Of a stretch of 64,000 nt of DNA, positions 19,659 to 29,594 are shown piece after piece. The notes under the pieces are model-generated. The model did not search any database. It was not told the origin of the DNA and saw nothing but the letters and a program-made list of their open reading frames with translations. How positions within the stretch are numbered: position 1 is the stretch's first letter; each line of letters begins with the position of its first letter. The DNA comes from Thecamonas trahens ATCC 50062 (Eukaryota > Apusozoa > Apusomonadida > Apusomonadidae). The position numbers were made by a program, and so were the translations under genes. The stretch covers positions 62,001 to 126,000 of the forward strand of contig NW_013657652.1 of the NCBI RefSeq assembly GCF_000142905.1, given 5' to 3'.

Positions 19659-20180
19659 CCCACCACCACCACCACCACCACCACCACCACCACCCCCACC
19701 ACCACCACCACCACCTGCAAGACGGAGGCACTCATCGGTGTGGCTGATTGGCATTGGCTTGACGTGGGAATGCCGATAGAGAGAGGTAGAGGGTGGGGGG
19801 AGAGAGCAGCAGAGACGCTGTGGAGCACACAGCAACGTTTGAATCCAAGTCGTGGCAGTCTCCTCCTGCTGCAAGACGGAGGCACTCATCGGTGTGGCTG
19901 ATTGGCATTGGCTTGACGTGGGAATGCCTATCCCCGCAGTCTTCTCCTGCTGCAAGACGGAGGCACTCATCGGTGTGGCTGAATGGCATTGGCTTGACGT
20001 GGGAGTGCCTATCCCCGCAGTCTCCTCCTGCTGCAAGACGGAGGCACTCATCGGTGGCTGATTGGCGTTGGCTTGACGTGGGAGTGCCGATCCCCGCAGT
20101 CTCCTCCTGCTGCAAGACGGAGGCACTCATCGGTGGCTGATTGGCGTTGGCTTGACGTGGGAATGCCGATCCCCACACGA
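19659..20180. repeat. (CCA)n tract plus 79-81 bp minisatellite upstream of the MCTP-like gene
   Basis: A (CCA)n tract spans about 19659-19712. Five copies of a unit containing CAAGACGGAGGCACTCATCG and GGCTTGACGTGGGA follow. One copy is isolated at about 19714-19778. Four are in tandem, starting at 19856, 19937, 20018 and 20097, with spacings of 81, 81 and 79 bp; the 79-bp unit has lost a GT. Differences between copies are a few substitutions. An 81-bp unit keeps frame, so several frames are open here, but nothing in them looks like a protein. The interval to 20242 has no other gene. Confidence 0.9.
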
Positions 20181-20242
20181 TTGTTGTGGTACTCGCCCGT
20201 CTGCATTATGCTCGTGGTGTCGTTGTGGCGGTGGGCGTTGGT

Positions 20243-21513
20243 TCAATCGCTGGCCGCTTTGGTGGCATGGCTCATGGGCTCATCATCATCAAACTCATCG
20301 TTGGTTGTTCCATGCGCATGCGTTGTCAAGCGCTGGACCGATCGCGTGGCAGTGACTTGTACCGCCCGCGCAACAGCAGTGCTCGCTACGCTCGCCGCGG
20401 TGTCAAGAACAAGGAAGAGCCGAGTGGTTAGATAGGCGTCGACAAGGGCGTTGTGGAGGATGCAACCGTCTAGCTGGATGCCAACGGCGTCGCAGGCCGC
20501 TGCAAGACAAGCAGATCCGGACATCAGCGCCCGGTACCTGGTCATGGTGCAGACGACCTCGCCGACAGGGAGCGGCGGCAGCCCGAGGCGATCGAGGCAG
20601 CGCAGGAGGACGTCGCCATCAAACGCCGCGTTGTGTGCCACCAGCGCGCCCGTCGACCGCGAGATCCACTCGCAGAACGCACCTAAAACAGCTCCATTGG
20701 CTTGGCTTCTGCCACCATCTCATCGGTGATGCCATGGATGCATGCTGCGCCGTGCGAGATTCTCGACGGCGGCCGGCAGAGCGCATGAAAGTACGCCCCG
20801 CTCACTGCCCCATCCAGTAGCTCAACCGCCCCAATCTCCACCACGTTCGCCCCGGCGCCAAGCCCTGTCGTTTCCAAATCATACACCACCACCCGCCGCC
20901 GATGCGCAACGCCGTCCACTCTCCGCTCCATTCCGAGCCCCACCCGCACATCCTCGCGCCGCGCCCGCCACAGCCACGCCTCGACCTCGCCCACAAAGCC
21001 ATCATCATCAAGGTATGCCGCATAATTGCTATCCAATCCCTCCAGCCACTCCGCCACCCTCCCCCGATCAGATCCCAGCATGCCCATCCCGCCCGTCTCC
21101 TCCCATCGGGTCGCTTCGCCCGTCCCGCCTGCAACCCTGCGAGCTGTCTCGCCCCGGCCGTTCAGCTTCCGCTGGCGCTTCTGCCTCTGCTCCAAGGCCA
21201 CCGCGTCTTCGTCCACCTCAACCACTTTGACTGCTTCGATGTTCTCCTCAAACTCGGCAAAAGCCCCGCCTTCCCCGTCCCTAGCCCGCTTGCGCATCTT
21301 GTGCTGCCGTTTAGCCAGCCGTTTCTACTCGCGCGAGTCGAGTGCGCGCAACCGCGCCAGTCCGGAGCCACACAGCTTTCTTGCCCGTGAGCTCCAAGAT
21401 CAGAACAGACGAAACAAAGGGCAAAGGCAGCAAATGCAGTACGCTACCTTGCACCTCGTGCGCTTGCTCTGCTCGACGTGCGTGATCTGCTCTCTCGCCA
21501 TCTCGCCTTCCAT
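20243..21513 (-). CDS. DEDDh (DnaQ-like) 3'-5' exonuclease, two exons, one apparent frameshift
   Basis: RNase T/DnaQ-fold exonuclease. All catalytic positions are present: ExoI YDLETTGL (D, E), then ISHGAACIHGITDEMV, ExoII HNAAFDGD (D), and ExoIII HNALVDAYLT (H, D). The N-terminal ~100 residues are basic, with nuclear-signal-like KRLAKRQHKMRKRAR. The proposed exon 1 is 21448-21513 (MEGEMAREQITHVEQ...). Donor GTAGCG and acceptor GTAG give a 123-bp intron, with exon 2 from 21324. If exon 1 is wrong, the ATG at 21297 is the fallback. The frame breaks at about 20683-20692 (MELF then stop), while the next frame continues as LGAFCEWISRSTGALVAHNA. Adding one T to the TTTT run restores about 382 aa. 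The break looks like a sequencing undercall. Substrate is unknown. Confidence 0.82.
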
Positions 21514-21598
21514 CACCAGTGGAACATGAAAAGTCACTCCCTTTCACTGATCAACAATTCTGCGTCAACACACGCGCGCTTCACGTGCGCACCCACAC

Positions 21599-24500
21599 TC
21601 ATCGTGATCTTGGACAGCAGCAGCCCGTGACGCCTCGCAGCCTACCCGGCCACGGCAGAGACTTTGCGTTTACGATCCCGAGTACGACGACGCGCGCGAG
21701 CGGCTTGCTCTGCCTCGACATGCCGACCTGGGCAGGCGTGCCCATCTCGATCCGGTTCCGCGAGACTCGTTGAGAGCGCGAGCTGCCAGCATGGGTCTTG
21801 CGCCTCCGCCGCTTAACATTCGACATTGTTGGAACGTTGAGCGAGAGATCGCTGCTCTTCTTTCTGCCGCCATACGCCATCGGCGCCATCGACGCCGATC
21901 GCGCAAAGTCCTCTGCGGCAACGACAAGGTCCAAGTCGACGGGAGGGAGGTTTGTCCGCGCCGGCATCGATGCGTCGCGCGGATCGATAGCCGGCAGTAC
22001 GTCGTCAAGCTCGGCTAGCGAGCCAAAGACCGAGAACGATGCAAGTGACGAACCCATGTTCGACAACACTTGCGCCGTGGCATCCGTCCCGACATCGCTC
22101 GAGTTCTCCGAGATGGTCGGCAGAACCACGCTGTTGTTGGTGGTCTCTGTGAACGATGCTGTCTGACTTGATGTCGAGAGCGTGCTGGACGGCACCACCT
22201 TGCGGCTCTTGCGCCGCCGCCGCCTCCGCCCTCCATTTCGGCGCCCGCCAGTACCCCGAAGCGACGAGAGTGACTCGCTGTGCTTAGCCTGCGACATCGA
22301 GCTCGCCGCCGCCACCGATTCCGATCCATTGGCGATGGTCGCCCGGCGTGACGACTTGATGGCCGCACTCGGCTGGATCCGGAACTTGAAACTCTCTACC
22401 TCGCCCCCATTGCAGCTTGACAGCTCCGACGACGACGTTGAGAGCGTGGCGACCGCAGCTGCACCCGGGGCCATCACCTCGGGCTTGGGCCGGTGACCGT
22501 CAAAGCGGGAGAGCGAGGCCGCCAGCGAGTACAGCGTCAGCTTGGGATCTGATTCCAGCTCCTTCCGCGTAGCGCCGTCTGTCCAGCTCTCGACCAGATC
22601 TAGAGCCTCGGTTCGCACCGACCGCAGTCGACCCGAGTCGATGCGCACGAGGCCGCGCAGTTCCGGCGGATGATCGCGGAGCGCCAGCACGCCCTCGCGC
22701 AGCTCATACAGTTCGTATCGATGCGCAAGCGGCGTGGCAAAGACACCGAGCCGGACCACAATGTCCGATGCCACGCTCGCCGCCGCCAGCTTGTCAAGCA
22801 CCACTTGGCCACCTGATCCACAGTCGCCAATCGTCTGTGCGTACGTCATGGCATTGCCCGAGTACGTAAACCTCAGCGTTCGCCGCTCAAACTCGCGCGT
22901 TGGCGAGCACACCGCCACGCCCATCCGCACGCGCAGTCCGCGCCAAACCGTATCGGGGGCATCATCCGGATCCGATGCTACAATATCGCTCCCAAGAATG
23001 GCCCGCGGCCAAGAAATCTCCAGTAGTGCATGCTGGATCGCCGCCGCCGCGCATACCGCATCGACCGGAGCTTGAAAGGCAACCACAAACGAGTCGCCTT
23101 CGGTCCGCACCACGTATCCGCCATGGTCGGCAATCTTGGCGCGGAACACGGCGTTGTGCGCGTCGATAGCGTCGACCATCTCGATGGGGTACGCCTCCCA
23201 CAGCGCTGTTGATGACATGACGTCCGAGATGAGTATCGCGATTTCGCCCTTTGGCGCATGCGCATCTTCGCGCGCTGCGCGGTCGCGGAGGTAGTTGCGT
23301 TGTAGCCGCCGCCGCCGGCATGAGAGGCCAACGAAGAGGAAAATGAGGCCAGCGGCGCAGACCAAGGAGAAAACCGTCACCGATGTGGTCCCTGTCAACG
23401 TTGCCATCATGTCTGCGCCTTGGGGCACAATGCACGACACACCATCTCCGCCGCACACACCGCAGTCATCAAACGTCAAGCCCGAGTTCGGAACGCCGTC
23501 GCAGCCGGCGCAGCGAGTCCGATTGCCGTAGCAAACCCCGCATGCGTCCTGCAGCGCGTTACCGCCAAAGCAGACGCCGCACGCATCCTTGGCAGCGTTG
23601 TCGCCAAAGCAGACGCCACAGTCGTCTCGATCGGCGTCGCCGCCAAAGCAGATGCCGCAGCCATCGCGAGCGACATTGCCGCCAAAGCACACCCCGCACG
23701 AGTCGAGAAAGATGTTGGGAACCTTTCCGGTGGTTCCGCCGGTGCACATCCCACAGTCGTCGATGATCGCTGTGCCACCACATACTCCAGCGCAGTCGAC
23801 AGCTGCATCACGCCCAAGAGCGGGATCACATGATACCACACACGCATTTGTGCCATTGCACACACCACAGGCATCAACAACCGAGCCGGCGCCATCGCAT
23901 CCGCGGCACGAGAGACCGTCGCCACCACACAGACCACATGAATCGACAGACTGGGTGGCATTGGCGCACCCCTCGCATCGGGTAAAGCACGAGCCGCAGC
24001 TGTCGCGATGGCCATTGGGCGTCCGCCCTGTTGTCCCGCCCACGCATACGCCACAGTCGTCGATGAAAGCCGTTCCATTGCATGCACCGTTGCAATCAAA
24101 GGAGACCATCGTCGCCGATGAGTTGTCGCATGACTGCAAGCAGACACCGGTAGCCGGGCCGCCACACACGCCGCAGGCATCAAAGTGCGCTCCGCCGGCT
24201 GGGATCGGCACTCCATCACAGCCAAGGCACGAACTCGAATCGCCGCCGCACTCGCCGCACACGTCCACGATTATGCCCGAGTACGGAATGCCATCGCAGC
24301 CTGCGCACGTCGAGTTGTCACCCCACGGCACTCCGCAGCCATCGACGCACGCATTGGAGCCAAAGCACACACCGCATGCATCGACATCGCTGCCGCCGCC
24401 AAAGCACACGCCGCACACGTCCTTGTCGGTGTTGGGGAACCGACCGGATCCCGAGCCCGAGCACACACCGCAGTCGTCGAGGGCAGCCGGCGGCGCGCAC

Positions 24501-26458
24501 GGCGGCGGAGGCGGCGAAGGCGGAAGCGGAGGCGGCGGAGGTGACGGAGGCGACGGTGAAGGCGGCGGTGACGGCGGTGGTGATGGCGGCGGCGGGAAAG
24601 GCGGCGGCGGCGAGGGAGACGGCGGTGGCGGTGACGGCGGAGGCGGAGGCGGCAGCGCGCAGCTCCAGCTGGTCGAGTTGCCGCCATCAGACACAAGCAT
24701 CAACGGCGGCGCGCATGACGTGCAGTTGGTGCTCGTTCCCGTACACGACGCGCACGATCCAGAGCACACACCACAAGGCACATTTTCGGCCACAAAGTAC
24801 CGGAAAGGTGGACAGTGCCAGCAGCCGTCACCATCGTCGGTCCGTGCGGCGCCAGAGACGCATGCCTCACACCCCATCGCCGGGGAGCTGCACGTCCCGT
24901 TGTCGGCCGCCAAGTTGGCGCAAAGCGGGCGCTCGTTGCACGATGCACCGAACCATCCGTCATGACACGGGCCTGTGCACGTGTCGGCGAGAACCGAGAG
25001 TGAGCATACATGCTCGCCATGGCTGCAACCACCACCGAGTCCGCATCCGTAGCCAAGGCCGGGCGCGCCGCTGCTGCCGTCGCACACGACGTTGATTTCG
25101 CAGCCCGGCCCATTGTTGAGGCAGACGGAGGAGTTGGTAAAGCTGAGCACGTGATCCACAAGGTGGATGGCGGCCGACGACGTATACGTTACTTGGTTGC
25201 CCGTGACAAGCGTGTCGATCAAGCTCGAGGCCGGGCTTGCGCCGGCGGCGTATATCGCCGAGCCATTGACCGCTGTGTTGGCTGCCACCCGCCAGCTGTC
25301 GAGCGAGATCGAGCTCGACGCCGGGAGAAAGAGCCCGCCACCAATCTCTGCCGAGTTGCCCTCAACGCAGGAATCGGTGCCCGAGAGATCCACACCAGGA
25401 CCGACCGCCACGCCGCCACCAAAGCTGGCGCTGCAGTTGGCCACAATCGTGGCATCGAGGCTGGTGGACGCGGCCTCTGAGTAAACGCCACCACCGAAGC
25501 CCGGGGCATGACAGTCAAGCAGGTGCGTGTTGGCAAGCGTGAGCGTCCGCGATCCACCGCCAGGTGCCAGCGATGCTAAGCACCCGCCGCTGGCCGACGC
25601 ATACACGCGGGTTGTGACCAGCTCGTCAAAGCTCGCATCACACCCGACAACGCGGACGGCGCCTCCGACGGCTCCGCCGATGGCATCTGCGATACTCGCG
25701 CGCAAGACGGCGAGCGAGCAGGTCGCGGACGGGCCGGCTGACTCGACTGAGATGAGCGAGACGCCAGTGGTTGCGTGCGTGATGGCGAGGTCGGTGATGG
25801 CGGTGGTAGTGGCTGTGAAGCTTGATGCCGCCGAGACCGCCACAATGGATGAGGTTGTCGTCATGTTGTGAACCCAATCAGCAATGGTGACGCGATTGAG
25901 GGCAACGGTCATGCCGTCCCCCGAGCTTGTCGGGGCGTGAGCGTGGACGAGGGATGCAGCTCCAAAGGCTGCAGTCGATACGTCGGCCAGCACAAGCTCT
26001 GCGTTCTCATCGCGAGCATCGAGTTCGAAGACGTATGACTCGAACGAGGCATTGACAAACACCATGTGTTCGAGTGTGAACCGCTGGTTCGCGCGGCCGG
26101 TGCGGAGGTCAAAGAGCGGCCCAGCCGAAGTAGGACGCGTCCCGGACGGGCTGGCGCAAGTGAAGATCGGCGGCTCCGCCGGGTTCGACGCGGTGAACTT
26201 GATGTGCGGCGAGAGCGACGAGACGACAAGCGATGGGACCGAACAAGTTCCGCTCTGGCCATAGTTGCCGCCTGCAAAGCAAACGGTATGGGAGAAGGTC
26301 TTGAGCGTCACTCCCACCGATGACAGATGAGACCGAAGCGATGAGAGCGAGTTGGTCGTCGGCGAGACCGTGTAGTCGCACGCGAGCGCCAAATGCGAGA
26401 ACGCGACCAGGCTGAGTGCCAGAGCACACAAAACCAACATGGCCAAGTGGTCAAACAT
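21599..26458 (-). CDS. Receptor-like protein with CGVC repeats and a C-terminal class III nucleotide cyclase domain
   Basis: About 1619-aa type I membrane protein. The ATG at 26458 begins a signal peptide (MFDHLAMLVLCALALSLVAF). Residues ~40-530 look like a right-handed beta-helix with Asn/Cys ladders. An EGF-like Cys segment and a Pro-rich linker follow. About 17 repeats of the form DxCGVCxGxxxxxD occupy roughly residues 660-1020. One TM helix (VFSLVCAAGLIFLFVGLSC) is followed by a basic stop-transfer. The cytoplasmic cyclase domain (about 22560-23250) resembles trypanosomatid receptor cyclases: ISDVMSSTALWEAYP and RTEGDSFVV supply both metal-binding Asp residues. The transition-state motif normally VNxAAR reads MTYAQT, so its Asn and Arg are missing. 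A Ser-rich cytoplasmic tail completes it. It probably couples an extracellular ligand to cAMP, but activity is doubtful. The ligand is unknown. Confidence 0.85.
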   Translation of the reverse strand: MFDHLAMLVLCALALSLVAFSHLALACDYTVSPTTNSLSSLRSHLSSVGVTLKTFSHTVCFAGGNYGQSGTCSVPSLVVSSLSPHIKFTASNPAEPPIFTCASPSGTRPTSAGPLFDLRTGRANQRFTLEHMVFVNASFESYVFELDARDENAELVLADVSTAAFGAASLVHAHAPTSSGDGMTVALNRVTIADWVHNMTTTSSIVAVSAASSFTATTTAITDLAITHATTGVSLISVESAGPSATCSLAVLRASIADAIGGAVGGAVRVVGCDASFDELVTTRVYASASGGCLASLAPGGGSRTLTLANTHLLDCHAPGFGGGVYSEAASTSLDATIVANCSASFGGGVAVGPGVDLSGTDSCVEGNSAEIGGGLFLPASSSISLDSWRVAANTAVNGSAIYAAGASPASSLIDTLVTGNQVTYTSSAAIHLVDHVLSFTNSSVCLNNGPGCEINVVCDGSSGAPGLGYGCGLGGGCSHGEHVCSLSVLADTCTGPCHDGWFGASCNERPLCANLAADNGTCSSPAMGCEACVSGAARTDDGDGCWHCPPFRYFVAENVPCGVCSGSCASCTGTSTNCTSCAPPLMLVSDGGNSTSWSCALPPPPPPSPPPPSPSPPPPFPPPPSPPPSPPPSPSPPSPPPPPLPPSPPPPPCAPPAALDDCGVCSGSGSGRFPNTDKDVCGVCFGGGSDVDACGVCFGSNACVDGCGVPWGDNSTCAGCDGIPYSGIIVDVCGECGGDSSSCLGCDGVPIPAGGAHFDACGVCGGPATGVCLQSCDNSSATMVSFDCNGACNGTAFIDDCGVCVGGTTGRTPNGHRDSCGSCFTRCEGCANATQSVDSCGLCGGDGLSCRGCDGAGSVVDACGVCNGTNACVVSCDPALGRDAAVDCAGVCGGTAIIDDCGMCTGGTTGKVPNIFLDSCGVCFGGNVARDGCGICFGGDADRDDCGVCFGDNAAKDACGVCFGGNALQDACGVCYGNRTRCAGCDGVPNSGLTFDDCGVCGGDGVSCIVPQGADMMATLTGTTSVTVFSLVCAAGLIFLFVGLSCRRRRLQRNYLRDRAAREDAHAPKGEIAILISDVMSSTALWEAYPIEMVDAIDAHNAVFRAKIADHGGYVVRTEGDSFVVAFQAPVDAVCAAAAIQHALLEISWPRAILGSDIVASDPDDAPDTVWRGLRVRMGVAVCSPTREFERRTLRFTYSGNAMTYAQTIGDCGSGGQVVLDKLAAASVASDIVVRLGVFATPLAHRYELYELREGVLALRDHPPELRGLVRIDSGRLRSVRTEALDLVESWTDGATRKELESDPKLTLYSLAASLSRFDGHRPKPEVMAPGAAAVATLSTSSSELSSCNGGEVESFKFRIQPSAAIKSSRRATIANGSESVAAASSMSQAKHSESLSSLRGTGGRRNGGRRRRRRKSRKVVPSSTLSTSSQTASFTETTNNSVVLPTISENSSDVGTDATAQVLSNMGSSLASFSVFGSLAELDDVLPAIDPRDASMPARTNLPPVDLDLVVAAEDFARSASMAPMAYGGRKKSSDLSLNVPTMSNVKRRRRKTHAGSSRSQRVSRNRIEMGTPAQVGMSRQSKPLARVVVLGIVNAKSLPWPGRLRGVTGCCCPRSR

Positions 26459-27440
26459 CTTGGCATGCCCCTGCCTGTCAAGTGGCGTAGACAACGAAGA
26501 GAGCCGTTACTTTCACGCACGTGATAGATGTGACGGCCTGCGTTGGTTTGCTCTTGTTAAGTTATGGGGTGTGTTGAGTTTGGGGAGGTCAAGTGCTGTT
26601 ATCCGCGGTGGTCGAGGCCTGGCGAGTGCCGCCTGCGGGATAGCAACGTGGTGACAGAACAAATAATTAAGCGATTTGGCTATGATTAGGTCGCCTACAA
26701 GCTGCAAGCCGCACGGCAGTGGTCACCAGCGATACACCTTTCAGAACACCCAGCGCAGAGGTATGCTCATATGTGCGTGGTACTCAGACTGTTTCCCAGA
26801 CTTGTGAGTGCTATGGTGGCTTGGTCGGTGCAGAAGGACCGAGTGTGACCGCAGACCGAACAGCTCGCTTGTATGCACGGGGTTTACCCGCACAGAATAT
26901 TTTTGACAAGGTCAAAAGCAAGCTGTCAAACCCCGTCCGAGCCACAAAGTCCCGAGGCAACACTTGACGAGGTTGCGGCTCGGCCTCGGGCTCGACCTCG
27001 TCAGACTCCATCTCGTCTGGCAGCAGCGCGAGCAGCAGCCTTACTGGCGGCCATCCCCTCCCCCCCCCTTCCCCCCACCCCCTCCACCCCCCTCCCCCCT
27101 CTCTCTCCCTCCCGCTCCCCGATTGCGACAGGCACGCCTTTTCCTCGTTGACCATGCTCAAAATCACACAGAGATATCGGTGACCATGTGGAGCTGCCAT
27201 ATGTGGAGCTGCCATTCGGCACAGCCGTAGACTTCAAAGGCACCTCAGCCGCACATAAACCATCCCGACTTCTTTCTCCTTGCAAGTTCGATTTGCAATT
27301 TGCTTTTCTATCATATTAGTTGCTTGTGTACCTGCTGTGTTGCTTAAGCGACGTGCGCAGCATATATTATGTTCCCCAACGGTTGACCCGCAACTCACTT
27401 GTTTTTTTTTTTTTTCGGCCACTCAGAACAACAAGTTTCG
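26459..27440. other. Intergenic region between divergent membrane-protein genes
   Basis: 982 bp holding the promoters of the cyclase receptor (-) and the type I membrane protein (+). At 26981-27052 it has a 72-bp near-copy of coding sequence from 29379-29450. A C-rich run lies at 27057-27120. A poly-T tract at about 27400-27414 is followed by CGGCCACTCAG, which could be a 3' splice site of a 5' UTR intron just before the ATG at 27441. I see no convincing gene or tRNA. Confidence 0.6.
26981..27052. repeat. 72-bp duplicate of the 3' coding end of the downstream gene
   Basis: Matches 29379-29450 at 71 of 72 bases by eye (GCGAG here against GCGAC there) in the same orientation. The downstream copy encodes a Ser-rich part of the cytoplasmic tail. 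Here the match starts and stops abruptly with unrelated flanks, so it is a stray partial duplication about 0.4 kb upstream of that gene's start. Confidence 0.9.
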
Positions 27441-29519
27441 ATGAAGATTCTTCTTTCTCTGGTGATGGCCCTCGGCCTCCTCGCCTATGCTATGGGCGTT
27501 GACGCATTTGTATGCGATGAGTATGGACCTATTGTGGCCATCAATGGGCTACGCTTGGACGGAGCAAACTCTGTCCTGACGAGTGGGGGCATGAAAGTGA
27601 CTGTCGTCGGCGCCAACGTCGACAACGACAACAAGCCGCATGCGGTGACTTGCCCGCTCGACATGGCTTCGTCGTGTGAGTCGCGTGATTTGTCTGGCGG
27701 CCAAGGCGCCAACTCGGGCAAGGACTCGCATGTCGTTGCTGACGACGCTGGATCCCGGTTTGTGGTGGCGGCGACCAACGGGGCGGCGGCGAACAGACCT
27801 TGGCTTTTCTTGTGCAACGAAGGGGCGTCGCCGTGCACCAGCCACGATGTGTCGGGAGCGCAGGGAGCCAACTCGGGCTTGTCGCCCAAGGTTGTGCTTG
27901 ACAACGCCAACAACAAGCTCATCACCGTTGCAATCAACGGCGGTCTGTTTGATGCTCTCTATGCGTATGTGTGTAACGCGGCGGATGCAAGCGGATGCAC
28001 GGCGCACGACATTTCATGCGGCAGCGTCATGGCCTCCGGCACGAGCATTGCTGCCGGGCTGACTCCGTCTTCGAACCGACTGGTGGCTGTCGGCAAGACT
28101 GCGCTGCCGAGCCGCAACATGCAGGTCATCCAGTGCGAGTCGGACATGTCCGGCTGCTACAGGCGCGTAATTGATCCAGTGTTTAACACAGGCACCGAGC
28201 CGGTCCTGGCGTTTAGCGGCACCGATCGCGCGATTATTGCCGCCACCGACGGCAGCAACAAGCTCAAGATCTACGTTTGCTCCATTATCTTTGACTCATG
28301 CACGACATACGTGGTGGGTAACTCTGTTCTCCGCGCCACGTCGATTGTGGTCGACGACGCGGTCAACAAGCTCGCTGTCTTTGCGGTGACAACCAGCAAC
28401 AACGCCATCCAGCTTGTCTGTAGCCTCGGTAGCAGTCTCGCCTGCACTATCTTGCCGGTGGCGCCATCGACCATTCCTCTTGCTACAGCGCGCCCTTTGC
28501 TCGATGCTGTCATTATCGGCGTCGACACCGCCAGCTCGGCCTTGGGCATCGTGCCGTGTCTGAGCCCGCCGCCATGCCCAGCGGACGCGACGAGCCTCTC
28601 GAGCTCTTGCCGGCTTAATGAGCTCTCGATCGACAGCCAGCTTGCGCTCGCACCGCTGACGCGTGTGGTTATCAGCGGCGAACTTCGTGTGCTGTCGGGT
28701 GGCTCGCTCGTCCTCGCCGACGCTGCCGTGGAGACAGACGTGCTCACCCTTGATCCGACTTCCACCATCACTGTCGACCTCCGCAACTTGACGTTGTGGA
28801 CGAGTGATCTAATGGGCAATACCACGGTCCCAATAGTGGTCAACCAGACCGCATCGCTTGCAGGGGATCTCATTGTCCGCCTCAATGACTCCGCGGCTGA
28901 CGCGTTCAACATGGGTACCCCCATTCCCATTATTGTCTTTGGCGACTCAACATCGTCGTTCACATCAGTCATCATCGAGATGAATGGCGAGCGCATGCCG
29001 CGCGCCGCGCTGATGTGCGCCTCCAATGGGTGCGTGGCGGTGAGTGAGGCGAGCGCGTCGTCGACGTCGTCACCGTCGACAACCAGGACGACCATGTCGT
29101 GGATGTGGTGGCTTCTCCCGCTCGTCTGTGCCTTCCTCATCATCATTGTCATCATCAACATCACGCTGTGGTATCGGCGACGAGGTGCGTCGAGGGCCGC
29201 AGATGCGGGCGAGGCTGATGCCGAGCAGGCCCAGAGCACGAAGGCGTCCGCCAGCTCCGACTCGTCACGCCTCGATGACGACTCCAGTAAGGGCTCCGAG
29301 TTTCGGTGGGAGTCTGGCGACTCTGGCTCGATGCCGGTCCTCGCGCGAACGACCGCGTCGGCTGTCCCGGACATCTCCTCGGCCTCGGGCTCGACCTCGT
29401 CAGACTCCATCTCGTCTGGCAGCAGCGCGACCAGCAGCCTTACTGGCGGCGCGGCGGTTCACTCGGGAGGCGCAATCCAGCCTGTCGCTGTGCATGTCAC
29501 CTCTTACTACGCCGTTTGA
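27441..29519 (+). CDS. Type I membrane protein of unknown function
   Basis: 692 aa from the ATG at 27441. The upstream in-frame TTG reads through poly-T and is not used. A clear signal peptide (MKILLSLVMALGLLAYAMG) leads to an ectodomain with repeated units. Each unit has a Cys-containing strand and an acidic turn, for example VTCPLDMASSCESRDLSGGQ and FLCNEGASPCTSHDVSGAQG, then LITVAINGG and LVAVGKTALPS. This looks like a beta-propeller or repeated beta-sandwich with paired cysteines. A second domain after residue ~380 has VVISGELRVLSGGSLVL. One TM helix near residues 550-580 (WMWWLLPLVCAFLIIIVIIN) and a ~110-residue Ser/Asp-rich cytoplasmic tail complete it. No family recognised. It is convergent with the lectin receptor, with 75 bp between stops. 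Confidence 0.8.
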   Translation: MKILLSLVMALGLLAYAMGVDAFVCDEYGPIVAINGLRLDGANSVLTSGGMKVTVVGANVDNDNKPHAVTCPLDMASSCESRDLSGGQGANSGKDSHVVADDAGSRFVVAATNGAAANRPWLFLCNEGASPCTSHDVSGAQGANSGLSPKVVLDNANNKLITVAINGGLFDALYAYVCNAADASGCTAHDISCGSVMASGTSIAAGLTPSSNRLVAVGKTALPSRNMQVIQCESDMSGCYRRVIDPVFNTGTEPVLAFSGTDRAIIAATDGSNKLKIYVCSIIFDSCTTYVVGNSVLRATSIVVDDAVNKLAVFAVTTSNNAIQLVCSLGSSLACTILPVAPSTIPLATARPLLDAVIIGVDTASSALGIVPCLSPPPCPADATSLSSSCRLNELSIDSQLALAPLTRVVISGELRVLSGGSLVLADAAVETDVLTLDPTSTITVDLRNLTLWTSDLMGNTTVPIVVNQTASLAGDLIVRLNDSAADAFNMGTPIPIIVFGDSTSSFTSVIIEMNGERMPRAALMCASNGCVAVSEASASSTSSPSTTRTTMSWMWWLLPLVCAFLIIIVIINITLWYRRRGASRAADAGEADAEQAQSTKASASSDSSRLDDDSSKGSEFRWESGDSGSMPVLARTTASAVPDISSASGSTSSDSISSGSSATSSLTGGAAVHSGGAIQPVAVHVTSYYAV

Positions 29520-29594
29520 CTGCCTTTGTCCTCCACTTCTCCTTCAATCTTTCTCCAGCTCGCCATTGCGGCCCTATTGCCTACCACATCGTCC

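Noticed and set aside
19554-20126. Upstream extension of the MCTP-like frame through poly-Gly and the minisatellite
   Set aside because: The sequence is explained by (CCA)n and the 81-bp repeat, lies in several open frames at once and has no protein-like features.
19856-20180. Minisatellite considered as a CRISPR-like array
   Set aside because: Units are contiguous 79-81 bp copies with no variable spacers, in a eukaryotic genome.
26811-27215. 134-aa minus-strand frame over the 72-bp duplicated fragment
   Set aside because: Antisense of a coding fragment plus C-run translation (Gly/Trp/Glu-rich); no start context or domain.
27399-27440. Start of the type I membrane protein at a TTG within poly-T
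   Set aside because: It would put poly-Phe ahead of a perfect signal peptide; the ATG at 27441 is the natural start.
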